Assembly (NCBI GenBank): GCA_012932295.1
Contig: JAAONU010000004.1
Span: 25,056,872 to 25,120,871, forward strand
Direction: 5' to 3'
Origin: Cyclina sinensis
Lineage: Eukaryota; Mollusca; Bivalvia; Venerida; Veneridae
DNA: 64,000 nucleotides
Shown piece after piece: positions 22,280-34,085 of this stretch. The translations under genes and the position numbers were made by a program. The number at the start of each line of letters is the position of its first letter. The first letter of the stretch is position 1. The notes below the pieces were generated by a model, which was not told the DNA's origin, ran no database searches, and was given only the letters and a program-made list of their open reading frames with translations.

Positions 22280-25200
22280 ATATGCTTCTTACATTTTATG
22301 CACGCACAAAATACTTTTACAAATACACATCCGACATACAATGTAACTTAATACTTCTAGAACTAAGGGGTGCGAGGACGGATTTCAGTAACAATTCATA
22401 TGAAACTATTCACTGATAGCGTTAAATATAGTATTCAATTAAACTTACAATTGTATGGATTGTTTGCTTAAGATATTGTTACTATTCTCATAATCAAATA
22501 TTATTGAGATGATAGACAATATCCAAATAAGGTCTCAAATTAATGCTCGATGACGTACAAAACGGTATAATTTTTTTTTCATTTTTTTATTTAAATATTA
22601 TAGGCAATTACATAAATTCCGCGCAGTATTTGGAACATAAAGGATTATTATGTGCACCTTTTTCTTGTTTAAATGCATTGATAGTTAAATCAATTTTTAA
22701 AATGTTTAAATAGATATTGTTGAACAAAAGATGTATTCACAAATTAATCATTCACTAATAACTATGTTATAGTCGACGCTTTTCGGTCGATTTTACAGTC
22801 CGTTATCCCGTTGTGTTAATACTTTTTATAGACAAATCATGTGCTCAAGTTAATCTTCCTTTATAGACAAGTTCATCTAGGTATGTGCTCAAGGCAAAGA
22901 CTCGAAAGGACTGTTAAACAGTAGTTAATCCTAAAATGTTTATAGCTGATACAAATGTTGCTTACGTAGAGATTTTGTTAAAGCTACGCAGGTTTTAATT
23001 TTGAAGTAACTTCTTTATACTTTTAATCACACTCAGGTTACCAAGAGATATACTAACAGTGAACCAAATAAAGTCTATTTATTTATTTATTGATACATTT
23101 CTATTGATCATTTTTACATCATGAAAGTCTTGAACAACATTCCACGACCCACGCAACACGAGATATATTATGACCTCAAATTGACCCGATCGTTGATTTT
23201 GCCACGTCACGTCACAAATTATCCTATAGATATATCAGAAACTGTCTGAAAATCAAAAGCATTAAAAATAATGTTTTTTTCTTGATACATTTTCTTTTTT
23301 ATATCTTGGTAGAATGTCAATAACTTTTCAAAATGTATCTAGGAACAGTAAGAAAAAATTTTGTATTCATGTTAAGAAGAATTTTACTTTCTTTCATTAT
23401 GTTGAATCACCTATGACTCTGTAAAATATCCTGGTCCTTTCAAACGTTTGCTGACTCACCAAGCAAAGGGAAGACGGTTTTACATTTTTGGTATACATAT
23501 GGGACTAAATGAACAATGCTTTAAATCGTAAAGTTCAGCTATTGTTAAGATAATAGATAACCCTAATAACTGACCTGTTTTTCAAATTGTTTGATTTTAA
23601 ATACAGCTTTTACAGACTGCGTTTCCAATAGTTGATCTTTACGCAAAATCATTGACTAGAATGGTAAATCAAGTCAACATTTTCGTTATTTTTCAAAAGT
23701 TAACAAAACCAAATAATGGTTATGCAAAATTTAACAGGAAAAACACTTGAACAACAGTTTAGTTGATTTGCATAAATATGTAAATGCAATTCCGTTGAAA
23801 TTCTACAAACAAATAGATAGGAAAAACATCATTTAAGTGAACAACTGGTAATCCAGTGTTATAGACATAATTGTTTACAATTGCAAATGAAACTATGACA
23901 CTTTAAAAGTGCTATTTGGTTTTAAAAATAATTAATTTAACAGAATGATATATTCACGGAAACGTGAATAGGTGTATCACATTTTCTATCCTTCGTCCTG
24001 AAGGGGACTAAGGCACGGTTTTGCTTCAAAATCGTAAGAGATTTAAGACTTAGTAAAGTATGAATCAAAAGAAACATTTAACTGAATTTTACTAGAGACT
24101 GATGAACAACAATCATAAGCTGGGTGACTCTTTTTCTGCACTCAAGTTCCTTTCGAACATTTTTGGTAGGAATAATAAATGATCTTTTAAGAATGTGAAA
24201 ACATGTAAAAATAGTTCCGTGTCATCATAAAACGATTTCATGTTATCATTGACACTGACCGGTAAAATATTTTATCTTAATAAGTTAATGAAACTACAAT
24301 GTGGGTGTCCTTTCAAACGTCTTATACTTTCTTGTACCCGTCCATACAAAACAATTCATTTACAAAGATATAATGAGAACATATTTTACACGTTTACGGC
24401 GACATACTTTATTGAAACCACCAGAACAATCATAGCATTAGCGCATACACAAACTTAGCGCCATCGTTTAACAAATTGCTGATATTTTTGTTTGGTTTCC
24501 GGCGTTTGTTTCCGTTGAAGTGTCGTTTTTCAGTGCAAAGTTCTATTGTATTGTGTAGTTAAAACTTTGAATTAACTTATCAGGATTAAGGTCTGTGTAA
24601 CTAAATGTTTCATTAAGTAATTATAGATAAGGTGAAGTAAGCACATAAACCAATATGGTTTACAGAAATTAACATATTGGCATGCAATCAACATGCTGTT
24701 TTAACGAAGCATTTCCATTTTTAAATATACAATATGCACGAAAGCAGTCTAATACAAAAAATACGAAATTACATTATTGTTTAAGAGATACAATGAGAAA
24801 AGTAGCAATTGTCATGTAACAATGGTTACATTGGTCAAAAATGGAGAAAATTAAATTCTGCGTAGCTTTAACAAAATATCTACCTAAGCAATTTTGTACC
24901 AGGTAAAAACATTTTAGGATTAACTACTGTTTAACAGTCCTTTCGAGTCTTTACCTCGAGCACCTGCCTAGATGAACTTGTCTATAAAAAAATTAATTTG
25001 AGCACGTGCTTTGTCTACAAAAATATTAATACAACGGGATAATGGACTGTAATATCGACCGAAAAGCGTCGACTATAACAAAGTTATTAGTAAAAGATTA
25101 ATTTGTGGATACATCTGTTGTTCAACAATATCTGTTTAAACACTTTAATAAATGATTTTACTATTAATGCATTTAAAGAAGAAAAAGGTGCACAAAATTA

Positions 25201-25574
25201 TCTCTTATCTCTTATCTCCAAATACTGCACAGAATTTATGTAACTGCTGACAATATTTGAATTATATAATCAAAACAATATCATTCCGTTTTGTACGTCA
25301 TCGAGCATTAATTTGGGACATTATTTGGATATTGTGTATCATCTCAACAATCTTTGATTATCAGAATAGTGACAGTATCTTAAGCAAACAATCCGTACAA
25401 TTGTAAGTTTAAATGAATACTATATTTAACGCTATTAGGGAAGAGTTTCATATAAATTGTTACTGAAATCCGTCCTCGCAGCCCTTAGTTCTTGAAGTAT
25501 TAAGTTACATTGTATGTCGGATGCCAAGTCTATTATTAAAAGTATTTTGTGCGTGCATAAAATGTAAGAAGTAT
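22280..25574. mobile_element. 3.3 kb interval with about 725-bp inverted repeats (pair A)
   Basis: Arm 22280-23003 and arm 24848-25574 are reverse complements with scattered mismatches and small indels. Matching landmarks are 'cttacattttatgcacgcac', 'gctcgatgacgtacaaaacg', 'gtcgacgcttttcggtcgat' and 'gttaaagctacgcag'. The 1.84 kb spacer shows no recognised coding sequence. The outer end of the right arm directly abuts the next large inverted repeat at 25575. Confidence 0.82.
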
Positions 25575-26318
25575 AAAAATAATATTGATCTAGTACTGGA
25601 ATCACAAACTTCCCGTCAATACTGCATCCATAGAGTTATAGACTTTTATTTACAATATTAAGCAATTTACGTTTTACTTATTAGCATCATATTTCTCGAC
25701 TTTTAACCTATTATTACATATTTACATTTCTAGTAGAAATCTCATGACCATTTTAAAATATCGACACAGATCACATTATAAAATAAAGGACTGTTTACTC
25801 GTAGTGAGCAACCGCTTTTCGTAATAAATTCATTGTTATGCTTCCTCAAAGAGTAACAAATTCATAACATATGCTAACTCTAACTGATTTAAAAACCCAG
25901 CATTTACAAGCTGCTACAAAAAAGACCCATGGATACCAGTATCTTTAGAGCAATTAGAACGCTATTTAACCCATGCCGTATGCCGTAGGTATGAATTGGA
26001 TCATTTATTTATCAAATCCGTAAGTCCTTCTACAAAACCAGTTTAAAAATACTATTGTTTGCCATTTCTATGAATTATTCGCGAATTAATCAAGAGTTAA
26101 TTCTCCGTTGATTTTTTGCTGATGTAATTGTTCCTAGTCACGGTGACTATTTGCCGTTAGCGAATCATTCGAGTGTTAGATTTTTGTCCTTTTATTTGTT
26201 TTTTTAATAATCCACGAATTATTCGCAGATAGTTTTCTGTTGTTTAAATAATCTTGGGTGTAGGTAGATTATTTGTAATTTTTTTGTTTTGTGTGCAGCA
26301 TAGAAACAAAATTAAAAT

Positions 26319-26767
26319 ATGGCTGTCTACATGTCGGCTATACTGGACGACGATACAAGACGCCATCTTGAGAGACACAGTGACGCCCACTGGAGGTAAG
26401 GGATCAAACGGACCTTATGCAACAATTTGATGGCGTAGATTTCGGTTTTCAGTTCCGACCTACGGGCGAGTTACTATTGAAAATACTCTTGGTGTAATGA
26501 AACGTAGATTTCCGTGCTTAAGTCTTGATCTAAGGCTAAAAATGTAGACAGTCATACTGGTTATCACAGCCTGTGCAGTTTTGCACGATTTTGCAAGACA
26601 GAAAATCCGCCATTGTCTGAACCAGAACCCGTTCGTTACCATGTCCAGCCACATGTTCCAGTCGAGGCATTGAATACGAAAATCGGGGGTCACGCTGTGA
26701 GGGGTGTCTTTATTAATGGTTTTACAGAACACTGTACCCTTAAATGCAAGTGTCCGTGACAAAATAA
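26319..26767 (+). pseudogene. PIF/Harbinger transposase remnant, left arm
   Basis: An ATG at 26319 opens a short exon-like frame (LDDDTRRHLERHSDAHW) ending at a good donor, TGGAG|GTAAGG (26395), with an acceptor-like tgtgtgcag before it. From 26464 the sequence reads IENTLGVMKRRFPCL, then LDLRLKM, a stop, and ITACAVLHDFARQ. This is the recognisable C-terminal part of DDE_Tnp_4 (HARBI1-like) transposases, including the final catalytic Glu region. The central part of the enzyme is missing and stops interrupt the rest. The 144-codon minus-strand frame over this region is a shadow. Confidence 0.72.
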
Positions 26768-27038
26768 AATTGAAAAAACAACAACAAAAGATTATTAAAA
26801 CAATTTCATTAAATAGGAACGCGTGTAAACCGTTTAGAGACATCCATTTTTTCGTGAAATAAATGTTTTTCTTATGAATATCACTCACGTACAAAAAAGC
26901 CAGTGTAAAGTTCGGATTTGCAAATCTTTTGGAAAAAAAAACGTAATGAACATAATCTGTGATTCAAAATAACCCTCGAATAATTTGCGAGTCAGCAAAA
27001 CTGCGAAAATGTGAAAATAAAACTAGGGCATTCAAACT

Positions 27039-27160
27039 GTTACTTAGTTACAATAGTTACAGAGTTACAAATTGTTTCTACAGGTTTTAGGCTCTTTTTT
27101 GTTCATTCTGCATTTGCCAGTTACGTAGTTACAATGGTTACATTGGTTACAAGGATCTAA
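27039..27160. repeat. Short GTTACNNNGTTAC-rich patch
   Basis: Words such as 'gttacaatagttacagagtt' and 'gttacaatggttacattgg' recur on both sides of a short unique stretch. Confidence 0.5.
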
Positions 27161-27551
27161 AGTGAAACGAATCTTCAAGCTATAGAAATATTCGACATAC
27201 ACGTACATATACGTAACAGTCTATATTTCATGAATATGGTTCAGCTTTAAAACAAATGATTTAGTCATGCCTGTCAGTTTATAATGACTAACATTATTCT
27301 ACTATGACAGGTTAACTGAACATCAGCTGACTTGCTTTTGTCATAATTCAGCAAATATTACATAAATTTGATGATATGATTACGAATATATCATTGTATT
27401 ATTATATATTATTATATTATTATATATTGCTAGTAATATCAGTAATAATGTTCAATTACGGCAATTTTTTAGGGATTTTGGTAAAACGTGATACATGGCC
27501 ATTTGGTGCAACAAAGTGACAGATATCTTTTTTCATAAGAAGTTGTTTTAA

Positions 27552-27979
27552 AAGCGACTGACTCACAGAATTTAGCTGAATTGTTTTTTTTTCTTAAAAT
27601 TTAAGAGAAGTTAATATATTATGGGAAAAAACATAATGTTAAGCTTCTATACACCATGAAAACTGAAAAAAAAGTTTTGCTTTTACCAGGATTCGATCCC
27701 CATGCCCTTTCGGTCAGTAAAATATTGAGCGACGATCTACACAACTGAGCCGCCGCCAAGTTATCAAGTTTTGTCAAAATTAATTATATAACTAAAGTAT
27801 CTACCTCGAGACTTACGGTGTAAATTTTTTACCGATAGAAATATGTAAAATTTATATTTTTTTTTCTGTAACAAAAAATCAGTCAGTAACTTTATGTATG
27901 TTCTTCACAATAACAGCTAGATTTTCTAGATGTATGTTAACGCTTTTTTTCATCGTGGCCCACCTGTGAGTCAGTCGCT
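27552..27979 (-). mobile_element. TTAA-flanked MITE with a tRNA-like core, copy 2
   Basis: The ends 'aagcgactgactcacag' and 'ctgtgagtcagtcgct' are near-perfect inverted repeats flanked by TTAA at 27548-27551 and 27980-27983. The minus-strand core at about 27683-27756 has 'ggctcagttgtgtag' and 'ggatcgaatcc', in A-box and B-box positions. It is homologous to 5139-5536 over its length. Confidence 0.78.
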
Positions 27980-27983
27980 TTAA

Positions 27984-29926
27984 AGTCGAATAAAATTTGA
28001 TTTTTTTTATTTGATATATCAGTTGCCAGGTAAGCACTAATTTAAACGCCCACTATGCTTTATAGAATCCACTTAAATTCACTTCAGATTGAAATGAGAG
28101 TCAGGTTTCCAACAACATCTCGACAACTTAATAACATTTCCGATGGGTTGGATTAATGAAATCGAATGATTATGCTCACGTACAACTATTTCCCTCGTAA
28201 GTGTTGAGAAATATACGATAACCTTCACATTGACCCCAGTGATCCAAAAAACAATCACAAGTGAGGTAATGGTACATGCTTCATTACTATTGAGTTTTAA
28301 CACAACAGACCTTTTGTAACATAAAATATTGAGCGATTTCTAGTAACGCTGAGTGCCCCTTTGCCCTAGTAACCCCGAACTTATTTCCAAACAGAGCATT
28401 GTCATTAACTATCAACTGCTTTTGTTTACAAGGCCATATGGAATTTAAGATACTGCAAGTAAGAATAACCAAAGTTCTTTACTTTAGTAACAGCGAGTAC
28501 CTTGACCTGAGAGACCCCAAAAGTAATCTCACTGAGTGACCCTCAGAAGTAGGTGTGAGTATTTGAATATTTCGTTAATGTTTAAAACCCGTACATATAT
28601 GACTGTAAAGTGTTTTGTTTTTCGAAAAAGAACAACATTGGAGTTTCATGCAATTCAAAATGAGAGTTAACAGATATATCCAAGGACATAATTCGCAATT
28701 GGGTCATTCCCTCCTTATATAAATGAGATAAATGATCCCAAATTCCAATTTCAAATGCTTTAGATTTTCTAGATATAAGTAGATCTTGTTAATTCTGAAA
28801 TAATTCTGGCGATAATTGAGACTTGAAAAATGAGTTCTTGAAAATTAATTTATTTTCTGTAAATAAACACGTGTTTGGATGGACTGTTCCTAACGATTGT
28901 GAAGATGTTGGGTATCAAAAAGGTTTTAATACCTGCACATTGCATTTGAAAGATATTTAACATTGTAATTCATTGCCCGGGTCAGCAACATATGTTATTT
29001 TTTTCGACTGAAAGGCATGGAAACTTCAGATGTTATAATTACACTTTAAGACAATAAAACAAGCTACCGTTTGAATGAACTCGATTCTATTTTGGTAGAT
29101 CCATTTAAATTACACCACAGCGCCGCTTTTCAGACAAAGAAAGTAAAGATCTGTGACCAGGTAAAGCTATGAAATACTTCAATGATTTCCTATGCTAAAA
29201 CAACAGCAGTAGCGTTAAAGTGTTTGAATATTGGTTAGCATTGCGAGGTTCTAATTAAAATCTTTGAGAATTCAATACAATTAGAGAACAGGACCACCCG
29301 GGTTTGTCTAATTAATTGTAAATCCAATTAAATATATATTAAGACTTGACAATATGAAGTATCATAAGGGCTGGACTTTCCTTTGAATAAAATTTCAAAT
29401 TGACATTGAATTAATAACCAATCTCTTTAACCTAAGACAAACAGAAAAATGTCAAGCATTTATACAGATAGCTAATAGGGCGTCTTTCGTTAACAAGAAT
29501 ACAAATAATGAAGCTATAAGGAAAGCACATTAGCATTTTTTTCAGACATTAACGGCAAATTTCTTGCTGTGGAAAATCGATTTTCAAATTGACTTTGTTT
29601 TTGGCATGGCTGGAACGCAGTTAATTCTTTTGATCGCGGTCTGAGGTTCTGGTCTGCTAGAATTGACGGTGGGACACTTTAATACTTTTAAAAGTAAAGG
29701 TTCATTTTGAAAAGTTACGTCAGTTTCTGTCTGTTTTGTGCTTTTTGCGTTTTTGAAGAATACAATACTAAAAAAAGTCTGTAAATTTATGCAAGTAGAC
29801 CTAACCACTTGTATGGTCTTAGGAATGTATAGATATTTTCGACCGTGATACATATGAATACGCCTGTTCTTGTAAAAGTTAATATTCTCGGTAACATGAA
29901 TAGTCTAGAAATGTTAAAGATAAATA
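27984..29926. other. Spacer, nothing recognised
   Basis: No repeats or domain-bearing frames found. The 89-codon minus frame at 29584-29853 shows no family signal. Confidence 0.4.
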
Positions 29927-29927
29927 C

Positions 29928-30370
29928 TACCGCTTGCAAAACTGATTAGAGTCTACACTAGTCGGTAAAGAACGAGACTCGTCGGTACACCTGTCAAAAA
30001 TCAATTAAAGCGCCGTCTAATGTGTTTCTTTCAAAGTCCGCCTTTTTCCTGTCAAAAGTGTCATTCTAGTGTCATTCTGTGTACGAAATGGAAAAAGCAG
30101 TTAGGAAAAAAAACATATTAAGTGAAGATTTCCGGTAGCAACGCAGCGACAATTACGACTCAGCAACTTTGGCGCCGCCCAGGCACATTATTCTGGCTGC
30201 GGGTAGATTGCAAGACAGTTTTATTGACAGGTATTCCTGAGAAAACTGCCTCGCTGTGATTGGATCATCAGTAAAGACACAGTTTAAGCTACTGAAATAA
30301 ACATCGTAACGGCGTCACTTTTACCGCTTTCCGAAAACGTGAAACTCTAATCAGTTTTGCAAGCGGTAGC
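29928..30370. mobile_element. MITE with 26-bp inverted repeats
   Basis: 'ctaccgcttgcaaaactgat' at 29928 and its reverse complement 'atcagttttgcaagcggtag' ending near 30370 match exactly over about 25 bases. The interior of about 390 bases is non-coding. No clear target duplication seen. Confidence 0.8.
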
Positions 30371-31461
30371 AAGCAAAACTGAAAAAACACACGTTGTTTA
30401 ATGTCCTTATTAATGGATGAAATTGTCCAGTGACGTTTTGCTGCACTGCTTTGAATACAGGAAGTCAATATTTATAATAACATGCAAGAGCGTTACTACC
30501 AGTCGACGTAAAACATCATACACAGAACATATTGATTCGCGTTCATCTTACTGAGAGTTCAACTTTAATTTGGGATATGCACATTTTACGTCATAGATCT
30601 TGTACTCATACGCACTGTATTACAAATAACTCGATATCTAGATTTCTCTACTAAAACTGTTCTGTTACCGACATAACCTCAAAATAACGTATAAGTACGT
30701 CTATTATCAGTGTCACACCTCTTTACAAAGTGTAAATATTTCATTTAAATGTATTTACTTTATTTACCGACGCTTGTGTTATTGACATTATTTCACAGAA
30801 CTAAGTACAGGTCTTCCGCTGTAGCTTTGATAGGAACAATAAGTCTTATCAACGTAAATGACACAAAACATAATCTATTAACCGTGTTTAAACAGAGTAG
30901 TTATGGATAGGTCGCAAGTAACCACCTTGATATGCACCTGACGAAAAAATGTTGAAAGCCATTTTCTGTGAGAGATATATAATATAACTTCCTTGCAGAA
31001 CCATTCGTAAATTGTCCGTTAAAAGAGCTTTTACTTTTAGGCATTGAAGATATTAAGCAAATTCTTTTTATTTTATAAATTCATCTGATAATTTCTTTTA
31101 AATTTTTATTATCTATTTATTCATTAATTCATTCATTTTTATATGCTCGAAAGTGGCATATTATGTTATGGTCCAGGGCTTCCGTCTGTTAGCAATTTGG
31201 CTTCTGCAGGATAACATGAGCATTTTTTGGCCTACAGTCTTTTACCTTCTTGTGATTATTGCCCACATTGAGTGAATGACCCCTATTTATTTTAGAGTCA
31301 GTAGCTCAAAGGTCAAGGTCACATAGACCTTAACATTGAAAACAATTTCCGCCATGTTACTTGACAATCATTTGTTGAAGAGACTTCAAATTTTATATCA
31401 TGATTGCACACATTTAGAGGATGATCCCTATACATTTTGGGGTCAGTATGTCAAAGGTCAA

Positions 31462-31474
31462 GGTCACAGTGACC
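31462..31474. promoter_or_regulatory. Consensus estrogen-response-element sequence
   Basis: GGTCACAGTGACC is a perfect inverted repeat of GGTCA with a 3-base spacer, the classical steroid-receptor palindrome. An exact second copy is at 32025-32037, and a one-mismatch copy (GCTCACAGTGACC) is at 31897-31909. Function is not shown by the sequence. Confidence 0.5.
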
Positions 31475-32024
31475 TAAATGTTTAGCATCATTTACACTCT
31501 GTAACTCGACAGCCGTTTGTCATATAGATTTCAAACCTCTTATAATGGTTGCACACATTGAGTGATTGAATCCTATTGAATTTGGGGTCAGTAGGTAAAA
31601 GGTCAAGGTCACATAGACCGTAACATTGAAAACCATTTCTGTCATGTACCTTGACAATCATTTGTTGTAGAGACTTCAAACTTTACATCATGATTGCACA
31701 TATTGAGTGAATGACCCCTATACATTTTAAGGTCAGTATTTCAAAGGTCAAGGTCAAAGTGATCTAAATGTTTAGAATCATTTACAATCTGTTTCTTGAC
31801 AACCATTTGTCTTAGAGACTTCAAAATTCATATAATCGTTTCACACAATAAGTTAATGACTCCTATTGATTTTGGGGTCAGTAGGTCAAAGGTCATGCTC
31901 ACAGTGACCTTAACATTGAAAACCATTTCCGCCATGTAACTTGACAATCATTTGTTATAGAGACTTCACACTTTTTATGGCGATTGACCCCTATACATTT
32001 CTTGGTCAGTATGTCAAAGGTCAA

Positions 32025-32037
32025 GGTCACAGTGACC
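32025..32037. promoter_or_regulatory. Second consensus estrogen-response-element sequence
   Basis: Exact GGTCACAGTGACC, preceded by tcaaaggtcaa (direct GGTCA half-sites), in another type B unit of the same array. Confidence 0.5.
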
Positions 32038-32839
32038 TAAATCTTTGGAATCATATACACTCTGTTACTGGCAATCATTTGCCATATAGATTTCAAAATT
32101 CATATAATGGTTGCACACATTGAGTGAATGACCCCTATTGATTTCTGGGGTCAGTGGGTCAAAGGTAAAAAAATCAAAATTTAAAGCAAATCATTTAATT
32201 TCAAAGCCTAGGATTTCCTTCCTTATATCAAAAATGCATCATACTTAGAAAAAAAACATCCGTCGGGCATATAATGCTCCGCCCAGCGGGGCTCTTGTTA
32301 TCATTGTTTCTTGTTTGAAGTCATTACTTCATTCAGCAATCAACAGCAAAACATACACGAAAAGCTGAAAGCAGTAATTGAAATGATTTGCCCTTTTCCA
32401 TAACACCTTTGTAAGATTGTAATAAAACAACAGGAAAGATCGTTAAAACGGTCGTATCGTTTTGTAATACAGTAACTGTGCCAGTCATTCAGAACATTTT
32501 AGTTTCTGTAATCTTGTTGTCTACACAAATTAAACGGATATTTTTGTTGTAATTTCGATAATTTTGAAAATGAACAGTGTTATTATACTATTTAAATAAA
32601 CGGAACAGAGTGTTTGATATATAATCTACTAGTATATATGTTTTTATTGTGGAATTCAGCTGCAAAAAGAAGTGCAAAGTAAACATGGTTCCCAACTTCT
32701 TTTATGAAAGCAGCTTTTGATTCGGTGCATTGATAGACTGTGATAAATAACTAATGATATAAGCAAGATGTAACTTTTCTTTTATGTTTATGCTCCTGGG
32801 GGTGGCGTTCAGTAATCGAACTGTGCGTCCCACCTTATA

Positions 32840-33255
32840 TGCGCAACTTCTACAATTCTTATTTGATTTTCACCAAACCCTGCCAAATTTTTATAGAATG
32901 ATCATTATCAAATGCCACAGTGCATATTATCAGGCTTTTGCGATTCGATTATTTGTGTTATAGTTATTGCCCTTTCTCTAATTTTAATTTGTATTGCTTT
33001 TGCCCTTGTTAGATTCAACTTCATATTGATTATGTGCACAAACTCTCCTACAATTCTCATATAATGTTCAACAAACTTTCAAAGAATGATCGTTATCAAG
33101 CGTCTCAGTACAAATTATCAGGCTTTTGCGATTCGATCATTTATGGCATAGTTATTGCCCTTTATCTAATTTGAATTAATAGTGCTTCTGTGTATATCTC
33201 CTCCTACATTTCTGAAGCAATTTTTACCAATCTTTCAAAGAATGATCATAATCAA
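32840..33255. repeat. Tandem repeat of two and a half diverged units
   Basis: 'tatcaggctttt​gcgattcg' recurs near 32928 and 33116, and 'agaatgatc' with 'atcaa' at 32896, 33084 and 33239. Units of about 155-195 bases end close to the inner end of the right arm of pair B. Confidence 0.65.
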
Positions 33256-33639
33256 GAGCTTAAGCTTATGCGATCAGTTTGGCGGAGTTATCACTTGTGC
33301 AGCTATGACCGTTTGAATGCCCCTAGCATTGTAACACTACACTTAAATGGCCAGTTCTTTTACTGTTGGAAAAACCTAGAGATAATCCAGGATTTGCTAA
33401 CTCGCGAATTATTCGAGGGTTATTTTGAATCACATATTATGTTTATTACGTTTTTTTCTAGAATATTTGCAATTCCGAGATTTACTCTGGATTTTTATGT
33501 ATGATAGCGATATTCATAAGAAAACATTTTATTTCAAGGGGAAAAAATGGATGTCTCTAAACGGTTTACACGTACACATTAGCGTTCCTATTTAAGAAAT
33601 TGTTTTAATAATCTTTGTGTGTGTGTTTCTTTTCTTTTT

Positions 33640-34085
33640 TTGTCACGGACACTTGCATTTAAGGGTACAATCTTCAGCAAAACCATCAATAAAGACATCC
33701 CTTACATCGTGACCCCCGTTTTCCGTTTTCAATGCCTCTAATGGAGCATGTTGTTCGACAAGGTCACGAACGGGTTCTGGTTCAAGTAATGGCAGATTAT
33801 CTGTCTTGCAAAATCGTGCAAAACTGCATAGGGTGTGATAACCAGTATGATTGTCTACATTTTGAGCCTTAGATCAAGACTTTAGCACGGAAATTCACGT
33901 TTCATTACACCAAAAGTATTTTCAAAAGTAACTCGCCCGTAGGTCGGAACTGAAAACCGAAATCTACGCCATCAAATTGTTGCAATAAGTCCGTTTGATC
34001 CCTTACCACCAGTGGGAGTCAATGCTGTCTCTCAACATGGCGTCTTGAATCGTCGTCCACAATAGCCGACATGCAGTCAGCCATA
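33640..34085 (-). pseudogene. PIF/Harbinger transposase remnant, right arm
   Basis: Inverted copy of the remnant at 26319-26767. It reads FENTFGVMKREF, LDLRLKM, VLHDFARQ. After a frame change it keeps an open tail, EPVRDLVEQHAPLEAL to DCTLKCKCP, that is broken in the left arm. The N-terminal mini-exon (complement of about 34010-34085) carries a stop. It has independent decay from the left arm, with different stops and frame changes. Confidence 0.7.

Larger units (their letters stand above)
31138..32300. repeat. Array of seven 145-bp units rich in GGTCA sites
   Basis: Unit marks 'ggtcagta' are at about 31296, 31441, 31586, 31731, 31876, 32004 and 32149, spaced 145 bases except one 128-base unit. 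Two unit types alternate (type A 'cattgaaaaccatttccgcc', type B 'tttagcatcatttacactct'), so the true period is a dimer of about 290. Start 'tgctcgaaagtggcatatta' and end 'gctccgcccagcggggctct' look like element borders. Units carry tcaaaggtcaaggtcac and, in type B, the palindrome ggtcacagtgacc. Confidence 0.9.

Noticed and set aside
26460..26894. 144-codon minus-strand frame
   Set aside because: Shadow of the plus-strand Harbinger transposase remnant.
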